64,000 bases of DNA from Actinocrispum wychmicini. Lineage in GTDB: Bacteria > Actinomycetota > Actinomycetes > Mycobacteriales > Pseudonocardiaceae. Location: assembly GCF_004345645.1 (NCBI RefSeq), contig NZ_SLWS01000019.1, forward strand, positions 98,006-162,005, in the 5' to 3' direction. Within the stretch, counting starts at the first letter, position 1. The number at the start of each line of letters is the position of its first letter. Under the pieces are notes generated by a model, which worked only from the letters and a program-made list of their open reading frames with translations, ran no database searches and was not told the origin of the DNA. Of the stretch, positions 1 to 7,769 are shown piece by piece. Both the position numbers and the translations under genes were made by a program.

Positions 1-394
1 ACTAGGCGGACCTACCAGCGAGTAGGTTACTTCGGTGAGACAGGGGTAACAAGACCTTGCTAAATGTCCGGGCCAGCTGTGCGAAACTTAGCACAGACCT
101 GCGGAAGAACGATCTCGATGTTGTTACGGTGGTGCGCGCTGAACAAGCGTGGAGTATCCGAACGTAACCCGTTCAGCCCAATATTGTCCGGCCGGCACAG
201 AAGCCCGGGGCGAAGTTGTCACGCTGGTGACAGGCGCAACCGCACTACTCCGAATGGCGTTGCCCAACCGTGACGGCGTCCGGTGAGCCGTTGACAGCAA
301 AGGTTCCGTCAAAATATAGTTCGAACGTTATAACTCTTGGGCGATATCAACGACGATAAGACAGGTTTCTGTTGCCGCTCAAAAGGAAGAGGCC
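1..394. other. Intergenic region upstream of the PucR-type regulator
   Basis: No convincing gene is seen here. The stretch has visibly lower GC than the genes that follow, and its short open frames lack actinomycete codon bias. Its 3' part holds the likely promoter and ribosome binding site of the regulator at 395. The 5' end may belong to a feature cut off by the window edge. Confidence 0.5.
291..320 (+). promoter_or_regulatory. Predicted sigma-70-type promoter for the PucR-type regulator
   Basis: A perfect -35 hexamer TTGACA (291-296) is followed after 18 bp by TATAGT (315-320), close to the TATAAT -10 consensus. It lies about 75 bp upstream of the GTG at 395, which has AAGGAAGA (383-390) as ribosome binding site. 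Confidence 0.55.
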
Positions 395-1663
395 GTGACC
401 GAGCCGGGGACCCGCCGCACGCCGAGCACTGCCGTGCACACCGGGACGCGACTCGACGGGTTACTCCCGCCGCCGCGCAAGCACGTGTCGTCGACCAGGA
501 TCTGGTCGACCCTGCCGCGTGAGCTGGCCAGCCTGTTCCGGCCGCGCGCGGCCGAGGTCGCGGTCGCCGTGGTGCACGAGATCCGCAGGTCGATCCCGGA
601 ATACGCGCGGCTGCTCGACGGTCCGTTCGGCCAGGTCGTGACCGGCGGTGTCGAGCAGGCGGTGACCCAGTTCATCGACCGGCTCGCCGACCCGACCGCC
701 CCGCGCGAGGACCGCGCGAAGGTGTTCCGGCACCTCGGCCGGCTCGAAGTCGCGCAGGGCCGCAGCGTGGACACGCTGCAGAGCGCGTACCGGATCGGTG
801 CTCGCGTGGCGTGGCGCAGGATCGCCGAGTTCGGCCAGGCGGTGAACCTGCCCGTGGTCACGATCTGTCAGCTCGCCGAAGCGGTGTTCGACTACATCGA
901 CGAGATCTCGGTGCTGTCGCTGGAGGGATACGCGGCCGCGCAGGCCAGGGCGGCCGGCGCACTGGAACGGCGGCGCCGCCGGCTGCTGGAGATGATCCTG
1001 GCCGAGCCGCCCGCGTCCCCGCAGACCCTGGCCGACCTGGCGATCACCGCCTCGTGGCCGGTGCCGGAGTACGTGGTCGCGGTCGCCCTGGAGCACCGCA
1101 ACTCCGAGTACGAGATGCCGACGTTCGACGACGGCGTGCTGGAGGACCTTGAGGCCGCCGAACCGTGCCTGGTGCTCGACGCGTCCAGCCAACACATGCG
1201 CACCCTGCATGAACAGCTGCCCGGCTGGCGGGTCGCGGTGGGCCCGCGGGTTCGGCTCACCGAAGCGCGGACATCTCTGCGGTTGGCCAGGCAAACACTC
1301 ACCCTCGTGCGGCGTGGCCTGGTCGACGACACTCCAATTGTCTGGACCAATGAGCATCTCGCCACACTGTGGCTGCTCACTGACGAATTCTTGGCGCGGG
1401 AACTGGCCGAGCGGACCCTCAGCCCGTTCGCCGACCTGACCGTCAAACAGCGCGCTCGGCTCGGCGAGACACTGCTCGCGTGGCTGGAAACGAGCGGTAG
1501 CGCACCGGAGATAGCGGGCCGGTTGAAGGTCCACCCGCAGACGGTTCGCTATCGTCTGCATCAGTTGGAAGCTTTGTTCGGTGACCGCCTGAATGACCCG
1601 GATGACCGTTTCCACATGGAGATCTCACTGCGCGCGATGCATTTCCTGGACAACGCGGAGTAA
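395..1663 (+). CDS. PucR/CdaR-type helix-turn-helix transcriptional regulator
   Basis: This 422-residue cytoplasmic regulator resembles actinomycete PucR-family proteins. The C-terminal 60 residues form the family HTH: after 'EIAGRLKVHPQTVRYRLHQL' come the typical LF-G-DRL and the ending with LRAMHFL. The N-terminal two thirds is helical (roughly residues 40-200), a sensory region usual for this group with no assignable ligand, followed by a GGDEF-like degenerate fold typical of the family. The GTG start at 395 is chosen for its purine-rich site (383-390) at good spacing. The gene is alone on its strand, converges on the HAF-repeat gene and shares a terminator with it. The target genes cannot be deduced. 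Confidence 0.85.
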   Translation: MTEPGTRRTPSTAVHTGTRLDGLLPPPRKHVSSTRIWSTLPRELASLFRPRAAEVAVAVVHEIRRSIPEYARLLDGPFGQVVTGGVEQAVTQFIDRLADPTAPREDRAKVFRHLGRLEVAQGRSVDTLQSAYRIGARVAWRRIAEFGQAVNLPVVTICQLAEAVFDYIDEISVLSLEGYAAAQARAAGALERRRRRLLEMILAEPPASPQTLADLAITASWPVPEYVVAVALEHRNSEYEMPTFDDGVLEDLEAAEPCLVLDASSQHMRTLHEQLPGWRVAVGPRVRLTEARTSLRLARQTLTLVRRGLVDDTPIVWTNEHLATLWLLTDEFLARELAERTLSPFADLTVKQRARLGETLLAWLETSGSAPEIAGRLKVHPQTVRYRLHQLEALFGDRLNDPDDRFHMEISLRAMHFLDNAE

Positions 1664-1668
1664 ATGGT

Positions 1669-1699
1669 GGTGAGTGGCCGGCTTGGCCGACCACTCACC
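1669..1699. terminator. Bidirectional hairpin between convergent genes
   Basis: GGTGAGTGG (1669-1677) pairs perfectly with CCACTCACC (1691-1699). The hairpin lies just after the regulator's stop (1663) and just before the stop of the opposing gene (1714), so it can serve both. No U-tract follows, as is common in actinomycetes. Confidence 0.6.
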
Positions 1700-1713
1700 C
1701 GGTTCAGGAATTG

Positions 1714-2748
1714 TCAGTGTGGCCAGCGAACCGCGTGCGACTTTCCGGACACAAACGACACACCGACGATTTCCCCGCCGGCGTTGACGCCCTGCGCGCG
1801 GCTGTCGACACTGCCCGACAAGGTGCCGAGGTCGGTGATGGTGCCGTCGGTGTTCCACCGCACCGCGTGCCGGTACGACCCCAGGTACGGGCCGTCGTAC
1901 CCGACGATCGCGCCGCTGTCGTTGATCCCGTTGGCCCGGCCCGACCCACCGCCCGCGAGCGACGGAAGCTGCTGGATGACACCGCCGACGGTCCACCGCA
2001 CCGCGCGTTCGGCGTCGGTCGGGTACGAGAACCCGACCACCACCCCGGCGTCGTTGATCCCTTCGGTCCAGCTGTTGGAGTCGCCGGACAACGTGCCGAG
2101 GTCGGTGAAACCGCCGTTCGCCCAGCGGGCCGCATGCTGGTTGCTGGGCGAGGAAATCGCGGCCCACCCCGCGACGACATCGTGGTTGTTGATGTGGTCC
2201 CCCTGGGCGGAACCACTGCCGGACAACGGCAGCTTGGTGATCGTGCCGTCGATTTCCCACCGCACCGGGAAACTCCCGGAGTTGCCGACCACAACACCCG
2301 CGTCGTTGATTCCCCTGGCCATCCCCGTCGTAGTCCCGGGCAACAAGGGCAGCACAGTCATCGTGCCATCGGGAGCCCAGCGCACCGGTTGGTACACCAG
2401 GACGTAAGGCGGATACGGCGGAGCGGCCGGCCGCGAGGAATAGCCGACAACCACCCCACCGGCATTGACTCCACTGGCAGAACTGGACGTGTCCCCAGCG
2501 GGGACGCCCAGATCCGTGATGGTCCCGCCGGTACTCCACCTGACGGCTCGCCTGCGGGTGCCGTTGGTGGACGAACCCACGATGACACCGCCGTCGTTGA
2601 TCGCGACGGCGGAACTGTCCGTGTCACCGGGCAGCATCCCCAGGTCGACGATCGTGGGCCCGGCGGCGGCCGTCGCCGGGACCCCGGCGGCGAGCAGCGC
2701 GCCGCCGATCACGGCTGCCAGTCGTACGCCTAGTGGCTCGTCTACCAA
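1714..2748 (-). CDS. Secreted HAF-repeat protein, interrupted near its start by a small palindromic element
   Basis: The mature part (about 310 residues) is made of about seven HAF-type repeats of roughly 40-50 residues. Each carries a GINDAGVVVG-like motif followed by A/PVRW and, in several repeats, TDLGTL, suggesting an extracellular beta-propeller-like protein of unknown ligand. The open frame begins at a TTG (2748) inside the element's arm, with no ribosome binding site. The real start is probably ATG 2905, on the far side of the element, with AAAGGAG at 2920-2914. Removing the element and one TA joins ATG-AAG-CTA to GGC-GTA in frame, giving MKLGVRLAAVIGGALL, a normal signal peptide. As it stands, translation from 2905 hits a stop inside the element, so the gene is either inactive or expressed poorly from the TTG or the GTG near 2715. 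Confidence 0.75.
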   Translation of the reverse strand: MVDEPLGVRLAAVIGGALLAAGVPATAAAGPTIVDLGMLPGDTDSSAVAINDGGVIVGSSTNGTRRRAVRWSTGGTITDLGVPAGDTSSSASGVNAGGVVVGYSSRPAAPPYPPYVLVYQPVRWAPDGTMTVLPLLPGTTTGMARGINDAGVVVGNSGSFPVRWEIDGTITKLPLSGSGSAQGDHINNHDVVAGWAAISSPSNQHAARWANGGFTDLGTLSGDSNSWTEGINDAGVVVGFSYPTDAERAVRWTVGGVIQQLPSLAGGGSGRANGINDSGAIVGYDGPYLGSYRHAVRWNTDGTITDLGTLSGSVDSRAQGVNAGGEIVGVSFVSGKSHAVRWPH

Positions 2749-2896
2749 GGTTGCTGGGTTTATTCGGCGGATCCAGGTTTCCGCTGGGCGTGCGGCCGGA
2801 CCGGGCTCGTACCGGGCGTACTCGCCCGGTTCGGCCGTGCGGTCAGCGGGAAGCTGGGCCGTCGAGAAACCCGGCGAACCTTGGTAGACGAGCCAC
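2733..2896 (+). repeat. Family A palindromic element, copy 1 (MITE-like, 164 bp, flanked by TA)
   Basis: Arms 2733-2761 and 2867-2896 are complementary (first 20 bp perfect, then one bulged base and one G-U type pair). The termini are GTGG...CCAC with TA on both sides (2731-2732, 2897-2898); the target reads CTAG. The core shares ATTCGGCGGATCCAGG near the left arm and AGCGGGAAGCTGGGCCGTCG near the right arm with copy 2 at 10082-10261. It has no gene. A TA target inside CTAG is the known preference of IS630-type transposases, so it is probably a non-autonomous IS630/Tc1-like element; that assignment is inferred. It splits codon 3 of the HAF-repeat gene. Confidence 0.8.
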
Positions 2897-2904
2897 TAGC
2901 TTCA

Positions 2905-2922
2905 TCGCTCCATCTCCTTTGG
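2905..2922 (-). promoter_or_regulatory. Original ribosome binding site and ATG start of the interrupted HAF-repeat gene
   Basis: Read on the minus strand, AAAGGAG (2920-2914) lies 8 nt before ATG (2905-2903), followed by AAG CTA and then the palindromic element. The optimal spacing, and the in-frame signal peptide obtained when the element is removed, argue that this is the ancestral start. Confidence 0.7.
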
Positions 2923-2961
2923 TACCAGGATGATCGCGGATCCCGTACGCCTGTGTGCGGG

Positions 2962-4140
2962 TCAGTTCGTGATCGGGATGGTCGCGAGCAGGTTGTCCTG
3001 GCCCGGATTCTGGGTGCAGGGCACCAGCACGTTCTGGCCGAGCGCGGTCAGCGAGCCGTCCTCCTTACGGAAGGTGAGCCGCTCGTTGAGTTCACGGCCC
3101 GCGGCGATGGACACCGATCCGGGCTGCCACAAAGCGAGCGCCGGCATGTCGGCCGTCATCGTGAATCGCATCACCGAACCGGGCTGCTGCGGCACAGGCA
3201 CCTTGGGAATTGTGACGCTGGGTCCGCTGACAGTCAGACCCAGACCGTTCATCACCACATCTATGTCAGCCACACCGAAACCCTCCATTGTCTTCGCCTG
3301 GAAGGAACGGAACGCCGCCACGAGATTGGAATTCACCGTCACATCCAGAGTGAAGTTCGTCGGCCGGAATTTCTCCCGTACCCCGGCGGTGTCCGGGAAG
3401 GTGATGTTGACCGTCTTGGTGATGTTCTGCGGACCGACAAGGGGAACCGTGCATTTGTAGATCAGCGATTTGGTCACCCCGATGTTCACCCCGGCACCTT
3501 TGGCGGCCGCGGCGGCGGTGATCTGGGTGGTGGCCAGCGACGGGTCCTGGCCCGTCGCGAGTGCGCACGACACCGGCACCGTGCCGAGGTCGGTCGGCGT
3601 GCCGTCGGCCAGTCTCGGCGTCAGCGCCAGGTCGAGGCCGGACCCGACGCCCAGCGCCAGGCTGCCGGCCTGCCGGGCGGTCAACGCGGGCAACTCGGTG
3701 GCCAGGGCCACGGTCACCGGACCGGTGGCCGGCAGGTCGGCTTGGGGGATCGGCGACCCCGGCGAGGTGACCGTCATCCCCGCGGTGTTGAGCGTGAGGT
3801 CGTAGTCCAGCTTCCCGCCGCCGTCCACCGACACCGCGCTGTGCTGGCGGAACACGTCCGTCACGCTCGCACTCAGTTCAAGCCCGATCGAGAAACCGGT
3901 GTAGCGGATCTTCTCGCCGGCCTTCACTGAATCGGGGAACGTTATCCCGAACGTCCCGCGCAAAGATTGACCGGGCAAATTCGGAACCGTACACGTATAG
4001 TTCAGCGTCTTGCTCACGGACACGTTGGTTGGCACACCGGCGGCCGGTCCGCCAGATACGCCGACCATCAGCGCGACCGCCAGAGGAACCGCGCCCGAAA
4101 ACACATGGGATCTGTTTTTCCACGAAGTCCAAGGCATCAT
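2962..4140 (-). CDS. Secreted protein with two tandem DUF6801-like domains
   Basis: A 392-residue exported protein. A basic N-terminus plus hydrophobic stretch (about residues 12-35, ending in GGPAAG) looks like a signal peptide. Two homologous domains of about 170 residues follow (about 38-205 and 215-392). Each opens with a 'VSKTLNYTC' or 'VTKSLIYKC' strand, has a TFPD motif, and ends with a second Cys (PVSCA, LVPCT), suggesting one disulphide per beta-sandwich domain. This matches the DUF6801 group of actinobacterial secreted proteins as I recall it; function unknown. ATG 4140 (or the adjacent one at 4137) follows an AAAGGCG site. It lies just upstream of the HAF-repeat gene on the same strand, so both exported proteins may share a promoter. 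Confidence 0.65.
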   Translation of the reverse strand: MMPWTSWKNRSHVFSGAVPLAVALMVGVSGGPAAGVPTNVSVSKTLNYTCTVPNLPGQSLRGTFGITFPDSVKAGEKIRYTGFSIGLELSASVTDVFRQHSAVSVDGGGKLDYDLTLNTAGMTVTSPGSPIPQADLPATGPVTVALATELPALTARQAGSLALGVGSGLDLALTPRLADGTPTDLGTVPVSCALATGQDPSLATTQITAAAAAKGAGVNIGVTKSLIYKCTVPLVGPQNITKTVNITFPDTAGVREKFRPTNFTLDVTVNSNLVAAFRSFQAKTMEGFGVADIDVVMNGLGLTVSGPSVTIPKVPVPQQPGSVMRFTMTADMPALALWQPGSVSIAAGRELNERLTFRKEDGSLTALGQNVLVPCTQNPGQDNLLATIPITN

Positions 4141-4256
4141 GCATCGCCTTTCCGCGCGTCTATTGCCCCAGAACGAACAAAGGGCAGGTTACTGACGCGT
4201 AGCGATGTTCGACTCCACCGATCGGCGGATTCCCCCGAACACCCGAGGTGATCCGC

Positions 4257-5417
4257 TCACCCAGTGGCGGCTGCCGCCAGGTGGCCCACCGCGGCCGCCA
4301 GCTGGCTGTCGGACAGGTACGGCGCGGGACCGAGGCGCAGGAACTCGCCCCGACTGTCGGTCAGGACTCCGCGCTGGGCCAGGAATGCCTGCAACCGTCC
4401 AGCGTCCGGCGTTCGCAGCGACAGGAAGCCGCCGAACTCCTCGCGTGGCGCCTGATCGCGAACGATCCCGGATATGCCGGCCGCGTCGACCGCGTCCGCG
4501 AGCAAAGCGTTCTGGCGCAACGAGATGCCTCGGAGAACGGCCGGGGTGAGGCCTTGTTCGACGAAGAAGTCGAAGACCCGTGCGGCGCGGTAGTGGCTTG
4601 TCGGGTCATAGGTCGCGCCGGCGTATCGGACCGCGCCGTGGCCGTAACCCACTGTTCCTGGTTTGTGGTCGGCGGCCAGGTCGGTGAACTCCGCGTACCA
4701 GCCCGTGATCACCGGGCGGAACCTGTCCGCGTGCGGTGGGACGCGCAGGAAGCAGTTTCCTTCGCCCAGTTGGAGATACTTGTAGCCGCCGCCGACCACC
4801 CAGCTGTTCGGGATGTCCTTTGTGGAGAACGGGGCGACGCCGAGCGCGTGGTAGGCGTCCACCAGCAGCTCAACCTCGCGCTCGGCGCATACTTGGGCGA
4901 GATGGTCGAGGCCGGGGACGATCCGCGAGGTCTCGAACAGCACTGCCGAGACCAGGACCGCGCACGTTTGGTCGTCGATCTCGGCGGCCAGCCGTTCGGC
5001 CAGGGTGTCCGCGGGCAGGGCGGGTACCCGGACCACTTCGACGCCTTCTTCGTCGAGACGGGCGAGTTGGCGGCGCAGGGTGTGGAACTCACCGTCCGAG
5101 GTGACCAGGCGCGGCCGCCGGGGAAGGTCCACACTGGACAGGAAGCGCAGGACCAGTTCGTGGGTGTTCCCGCCGAGCGCCAGTTCGGCGCCGGGCTCGT
5201 CCAGGAAGAGGCGGAAGCCGTCGCGGACCCGGTCGGCTTTGGCGAACGCCCGGTTCCACTTGGCGTCCACGTCCCTGGCCGCGTCCTCGAACGCCTCGAT
5301 CTGGCCGGCCAGGGCGACATCCGGCCACGCCTGATGGGAGTGCCCGGACAGCAGCAGCCGTTCGGTGACCTTGAACTTGGCGTAGTGCGGCGCGAGCCGC
5401 GCGGACTGGTCGCTCAC
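4257..5417 (-). CDS. kynU: Kynureninase
   Basis: A PLP-dependent hydrolase that cleaves L-kynurenine to anthranilate and L-alanine. The 386-residue frame has the class V aminotransferase layout: substrate region 'SGHSHQAWPD' near the N-terminus, the Asp in LLVDAYHALG that contacts the PLP nitrogen, and the Schiff-base lysine in VGGGYKYLQLGEGNCF (about residue 225). The GTG at 5417 overlaps the dioxygenase stop by 4 bp (GTGA); the frame extends further upstream but only in the shadow of that gene. Third gene of the PaaX regulator-dioxygenase-kynureninase operon, followed by about 115 bp of non-coding DNA. Length is near the usual 400-420 residues. Confidence 0.9.
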   Translation of the reverse strand: MSDQSARLAPHYAKFKVTERLLLSGHSHQAWPDVALAGQIEAFEDAARDVDAKWNRAFAKADRVRDGFRLFLDEPGAELALGGNTHELVLRFLSSVDLPRRPRLVTSDGEFHTLRRQLARLDEEGVEVVRVPALPADTLAERLAAEIDDQTCAVLVSAVLFETSRIVPGLDHLAQVCAEREVELLVDAYHALGVAPFSTKDIPNSWVVGGGYKYLQLGEGNCFLRVPPHADRFRPVITGWYAEFTDLAADHKPGTVGYGHGAVRYAGATYDPTSHYRAARVFDFFVEQGLTPAVLRGISLRQNALLADAVDAAGISGIVRDQAPREEFGGFLSLRTPDAGRLQAFLAQRGVLTDSRGEFLRLGPAPYLSDSQLAAAVGHLAAAATG

Positions 5418-6199
5418 AGCTCGCTCCTGACCGCCCAGAGGTCCGGGAAGATCGGCGTGAACAATGTGGACCGCAGGTACTTCGCGCCGGCCGAGCCGCC
5501 GGTCCCGGTCTTGTCCCCAATGGTCCGCTCGACCATCTTCACATGCCGGTACCGCCACTCCTGCAGACCCTCGTCCAGGTCGACCAGGCGCTCGCAGATC
5601 TGCGCGGCACCGGCGTCGTCCCGGTACACCTTCAGCAGGACCTTCTGCAGCTCGGGCGAAGGCTCCAACGGCAGCGACAGGTCCCGATGCAGCCGGTCGT
5701 GCGGCACGGCGTAGTCATGCGCGGCGAGATAGCCCAGGAACGAGTCGAAAATGGACGGACGGGACATCGCCGCGCCGATCCGGTCCCGGTGCGGCCCTTC
5801 GGGATAGTGCTTGACCACCCGCGCGTCGCGCCGGCCCAGCACGGCTTCGACCTCACGGAACTGCGCCGACTGGAAGCCGCTGGACGCGTCGAGGCGTTCC
5901 CGGAAGCTGGTGAACTGACGCGGGGTCATCGTCTCCAGCACGTCGATCTGGGCCACCACCACCTTGAGGATGGTCAGCGACCGCTTCAGGGTGTGCAGGG
6001 CGTGCGCGGTCTCACCGTTGGTGAGCATCCGTTGCAGCCGGGCGAACTCGTGCAGCAACTGCTTGAACCACAGCTCGTACACCTGGTGGATGACGATGAA
6101 CAGCATCTCGTCATGCTCGGTGGACCGTGGATGCTGGGCGTCGAGCACGTCGTCCAGCGCCAGGTACTTGCTGTACGTCAGGGCTGCGTTGTCGGTCAC
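5414..6199 (-). CDS. kynA: Tryptophan 2,3-dioxygenase
   Basis: A haem enzyme converting L-tryptophan to N-formylkynurenine, the first step of the kynurenine route. The 261-residue protein shows the family signature 'EMLFIVIHQVYELWFKQLLH' (residues about 31-50), with the His and Arg/Tyr-rich substrate pocket motifs further on (FRERLDASSGFQS, the haem-binding region near the C-terminus). It overlaps kynU (GTGA) downstream, and its ATG (6199) overlaps the stop of the PaaX-type gene (ATGA). The three genes are therefore translationally coupled. Confidence 0.92.
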   Translation of the reverse strand: MTDNAALTYSKYLALDDVLDAQHPRSTEHDEMLFIVIHQVYELWFKQLLHEFARLQRMLTNGETAHALHTLKRSLTILKVVVAQIDVLETMTPRQFTSFRERLDASSGFQSAQFREVEAVLGRRDARVVKHYPEGPHRDRIGAAMSRPSIFDSFLGYLAAHDYAVPHDRLHRDLSLPLEPSPELQKVLLKVYRDDAGAAQICERLVDLDEGLQEWRYRHVKMVERTIGDKTGTGGSAGAKYLRSTLFTPIFPDLWAVRSEL

Positions 6200-6993
6200 G
6201 GCTGCATCACCTCGTTGAAACGGCGCATCGCCGCTGGGGCCAGCGCGGTGTAGAGATCATGGAACAACCGCACGGCGTCCGCGCGGTGAACAGGTGGCGG
6301 GACCAGCCCGGCGGGCAGTTCCGGGTCCAGGAACGGGAACTGCCGGAACGTGTGGGTGAGGCGGGTGCGCAGCACGAGTGCCTGCCGGTCGGTCACGGTG
6401 GCCGGGTCGTGGCCGCCGAACTCGTCGACGAACGCCTCATACCGGCCGCTCAGCTGGTCCAGGTCCCAGACCCGGCCGACGAACGCGGTGAAGTCCAGCG
6501 ACGCCGCCGGGTGGCCGAGCAGCAGGCCGGCGTGCTCTTGGACGCCGTGTTCCGCGAGCAGGGCCGTGACCTCGTGTTCCCGGTCGTGCGGGGCGATCCA
6601 CGTGCCGTCCTGCACTGGGCCGAACCCGAGAAACCGCAGCCGGCGGACGAGCCGGGTGCGCGCCACCTTCTGGTCCTCCGGGATGGCGTGCCACAGAACC
6701 GTCCACTGTGGAGTATCGACCGCGGTGGTGCCGAGCGTGAAGATCCGCCGGTCGCCTTCCTCGAACACGGCCGCGCTGCGGGACGTGACCGTGTAGTGCA
6801 CCAGCCGGCCGTCCTTGACCCGGGCGAGCAGCTCGCGCCGGACCAGCCGGGTGAGCGCGACGCGGGCGGCGCCGGCCGAGAACCCGAACTCGGCCAGCAG
6901 GTCGACCAGGCCGCCGGACCACACCTGCCGGTCGCGGGGCCGTAGGTGCGCGCCAAGCAGCGTCATCACCAGGTCCTGCGGCGCCTCGGGCAT
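6196..6993 (-). CDS. PaaX-family transcriptional regulator
   Basis: A 265-residue winged-helix regulator with the PaaX three-part layout. The N-terminal HTH (residues about 8-75) contains 'GFSAGAARVALTRLVRRELL'. A central dimerisation part starts near RRIFTLG, and the C-terminal PaaX-C part ends with PLDPEL-like proline-rich text and FHDLYTAL. PaaX proteins classically repress aromatic-CoA catabolic genes and are released by an aryl-CoA. Here it heads the tryptophan operon and diverges from the aryl-CoA ligase operon, so anthraniloyl-CoA is a plausible but unproven effector. Confidence 0.85.
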   Translation of the reverse strand: MPEAPQDLVMTLLGAHLRPRDRQVWSGGLVDLLAEFGFSAGAARVALTRLVRRELLARVKDGRLVHYTVTSRSAAVFEEGDRRIFTLGTTAVDTPQWTVLWHAIPEDQKVARTRLVRRLRFLGFGPVQDGTWIAPHDREHEVTALLAEHGVQEHAGLLLGHPAASLDFTAFVGRVWDLDQLSGRYEAFVDEFGGHDPATVTDRQALVLRTRLTHTFRQFPFLDPELPAGLVPPPVHRADAVRLFHDLYTALAPAAMRRFNEVMQP

Positions 6994-7005
6994 GCCCGGA
7001 GCATA

Positions 7006-7028
7006 GTTGACTCATCACCGGGGTCAAC
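7006..7028. promoter_or_regulatory. Inverted repeat between divergent operons, candidate PaaX-type operator
   Basis: GTTGAC (7006-7011) and GTCAAC (7023-7028) form an inverted repeat with an 11-bp spacer in the 50-bp gap between the regulator (start 6993) and the creatininase-family gene (start 7044). The site could control both directions. Confidence 0.45.
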
Positions 7029-7043
7029 CGTAATGTTTCATAG

Positions 7044-7769
7044 GTGCTCTACTTCGCCGAGCTGACGTCACCGCAGGTGGCGGCGCTGCTGGCCGGACCA
7101 CGCCGACCGGTGCTGCTGCTTCCCGTCGGCGCGATCGAGCCGCACGGACCACACGCGCCCCTCGGCACCGACCCGCTCATCTCCGCGGGTGTCTGCGAGC
7201 GCGTCGCCCAACGACTGAAAGACCACCCGACGCTGCGCGCGTTGGTCCTGCCGCCACTCCCCTACGGCGTCACGCGGTATGCCGGGGCGTTCCCCGGAGC
7301 TGTGCACGTCAGTGAGGAGACGCTGTACGCGATCGTCACGGACGTGTGCACCTCGTTGATCAACCAGGGTTTCGTGGACATCATCGTGGTGAACAACCAC
7401 TTCGAGCCTGAGCACGTGGCCACGCTGCGACGCGCGACGAACGCGGTGAACGTCGGCTACCTGGACCTGGTCCGGCGGAAGAACGCGGCCCGGTTGACCG
7501 AGGAGTTCCAGACCGGGTCGTGCCACGCCGGCCAGTACGAGACGTCACTGGTGCTGGCGGACCGGCCGGACCTGGTCGACCAGGACCAGATGGCCGCACT
7601 CGCGCCGGTCACCGTGGACATGCCGGCCGCGATGGCCGCCGGACGCACGGACTTCGTCGCCATGGGCATGCCCGACGCGTACTGTGGCTCGCCGGCGGCC
7701 GCGACCGCCGAGGAAGGCCGGCGGACCTTCGACACCTTGACCGACATGGTGCTGGAGCTGATGGCGTGA
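7044..7769 (+). CDS. Creatininase-family metal-dependent amidohydrolase
   Basis: A 241-residue protein with the creatininase fold signature: 'LLLPVGAIEPHGPHAPLGTD' (about residues 24-43, metal ligands E, H and D), VVNNHFEPEH and GSCHAGQYETS with further ligands. The family hydrolyses cyclic or linear amides, or modifies peptides (MftE). The GTG start sits in the divergent promoter region, and its stop overlaps the ligase start by one base (TGATG). The surrounding tryptophan pathway lacks a recognisable formylkynurenine formamidase, so this gene is a candidate to fill that step; that is inference from context. Confidence 0.8.
   Translation: MLYFAELTSPQVAALLAGPRRPVLLLPVGAIEPHGPHAPLGTDPLISAGVCERVAQRLKDHPTLRALVLPPLPYGVTRYAGAFPGAVHVSEETLYAIVTDVCTSLINQGFVDIIVVNNHFEPEHVATLRRATNAVNVGYLDLVRRKNAARLTEEFQTGSCHAGQYETSLVLADRPDLVDQDQMAALAPVTVDMPAAMAAGRTDFVAMGMPDAYCGSPAAATAEEGRRTFDTLTDMVLELMA

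Noticed and set aside
1..394. Short open frames at the window start (64-273, 337-522 plus; 124-312 minus)
   Set aside because: No ribosome binding sites, no third-position GC bias and no recognisable protein features; the region looks regulatory.
5417..5558. Upstream extension of the kynureninase frame
   Set aside because: It would read through the dioxygenase gene in another frame; the GTG at 5417 has the usual GTGA overlap and matches kynureninase N-termini.
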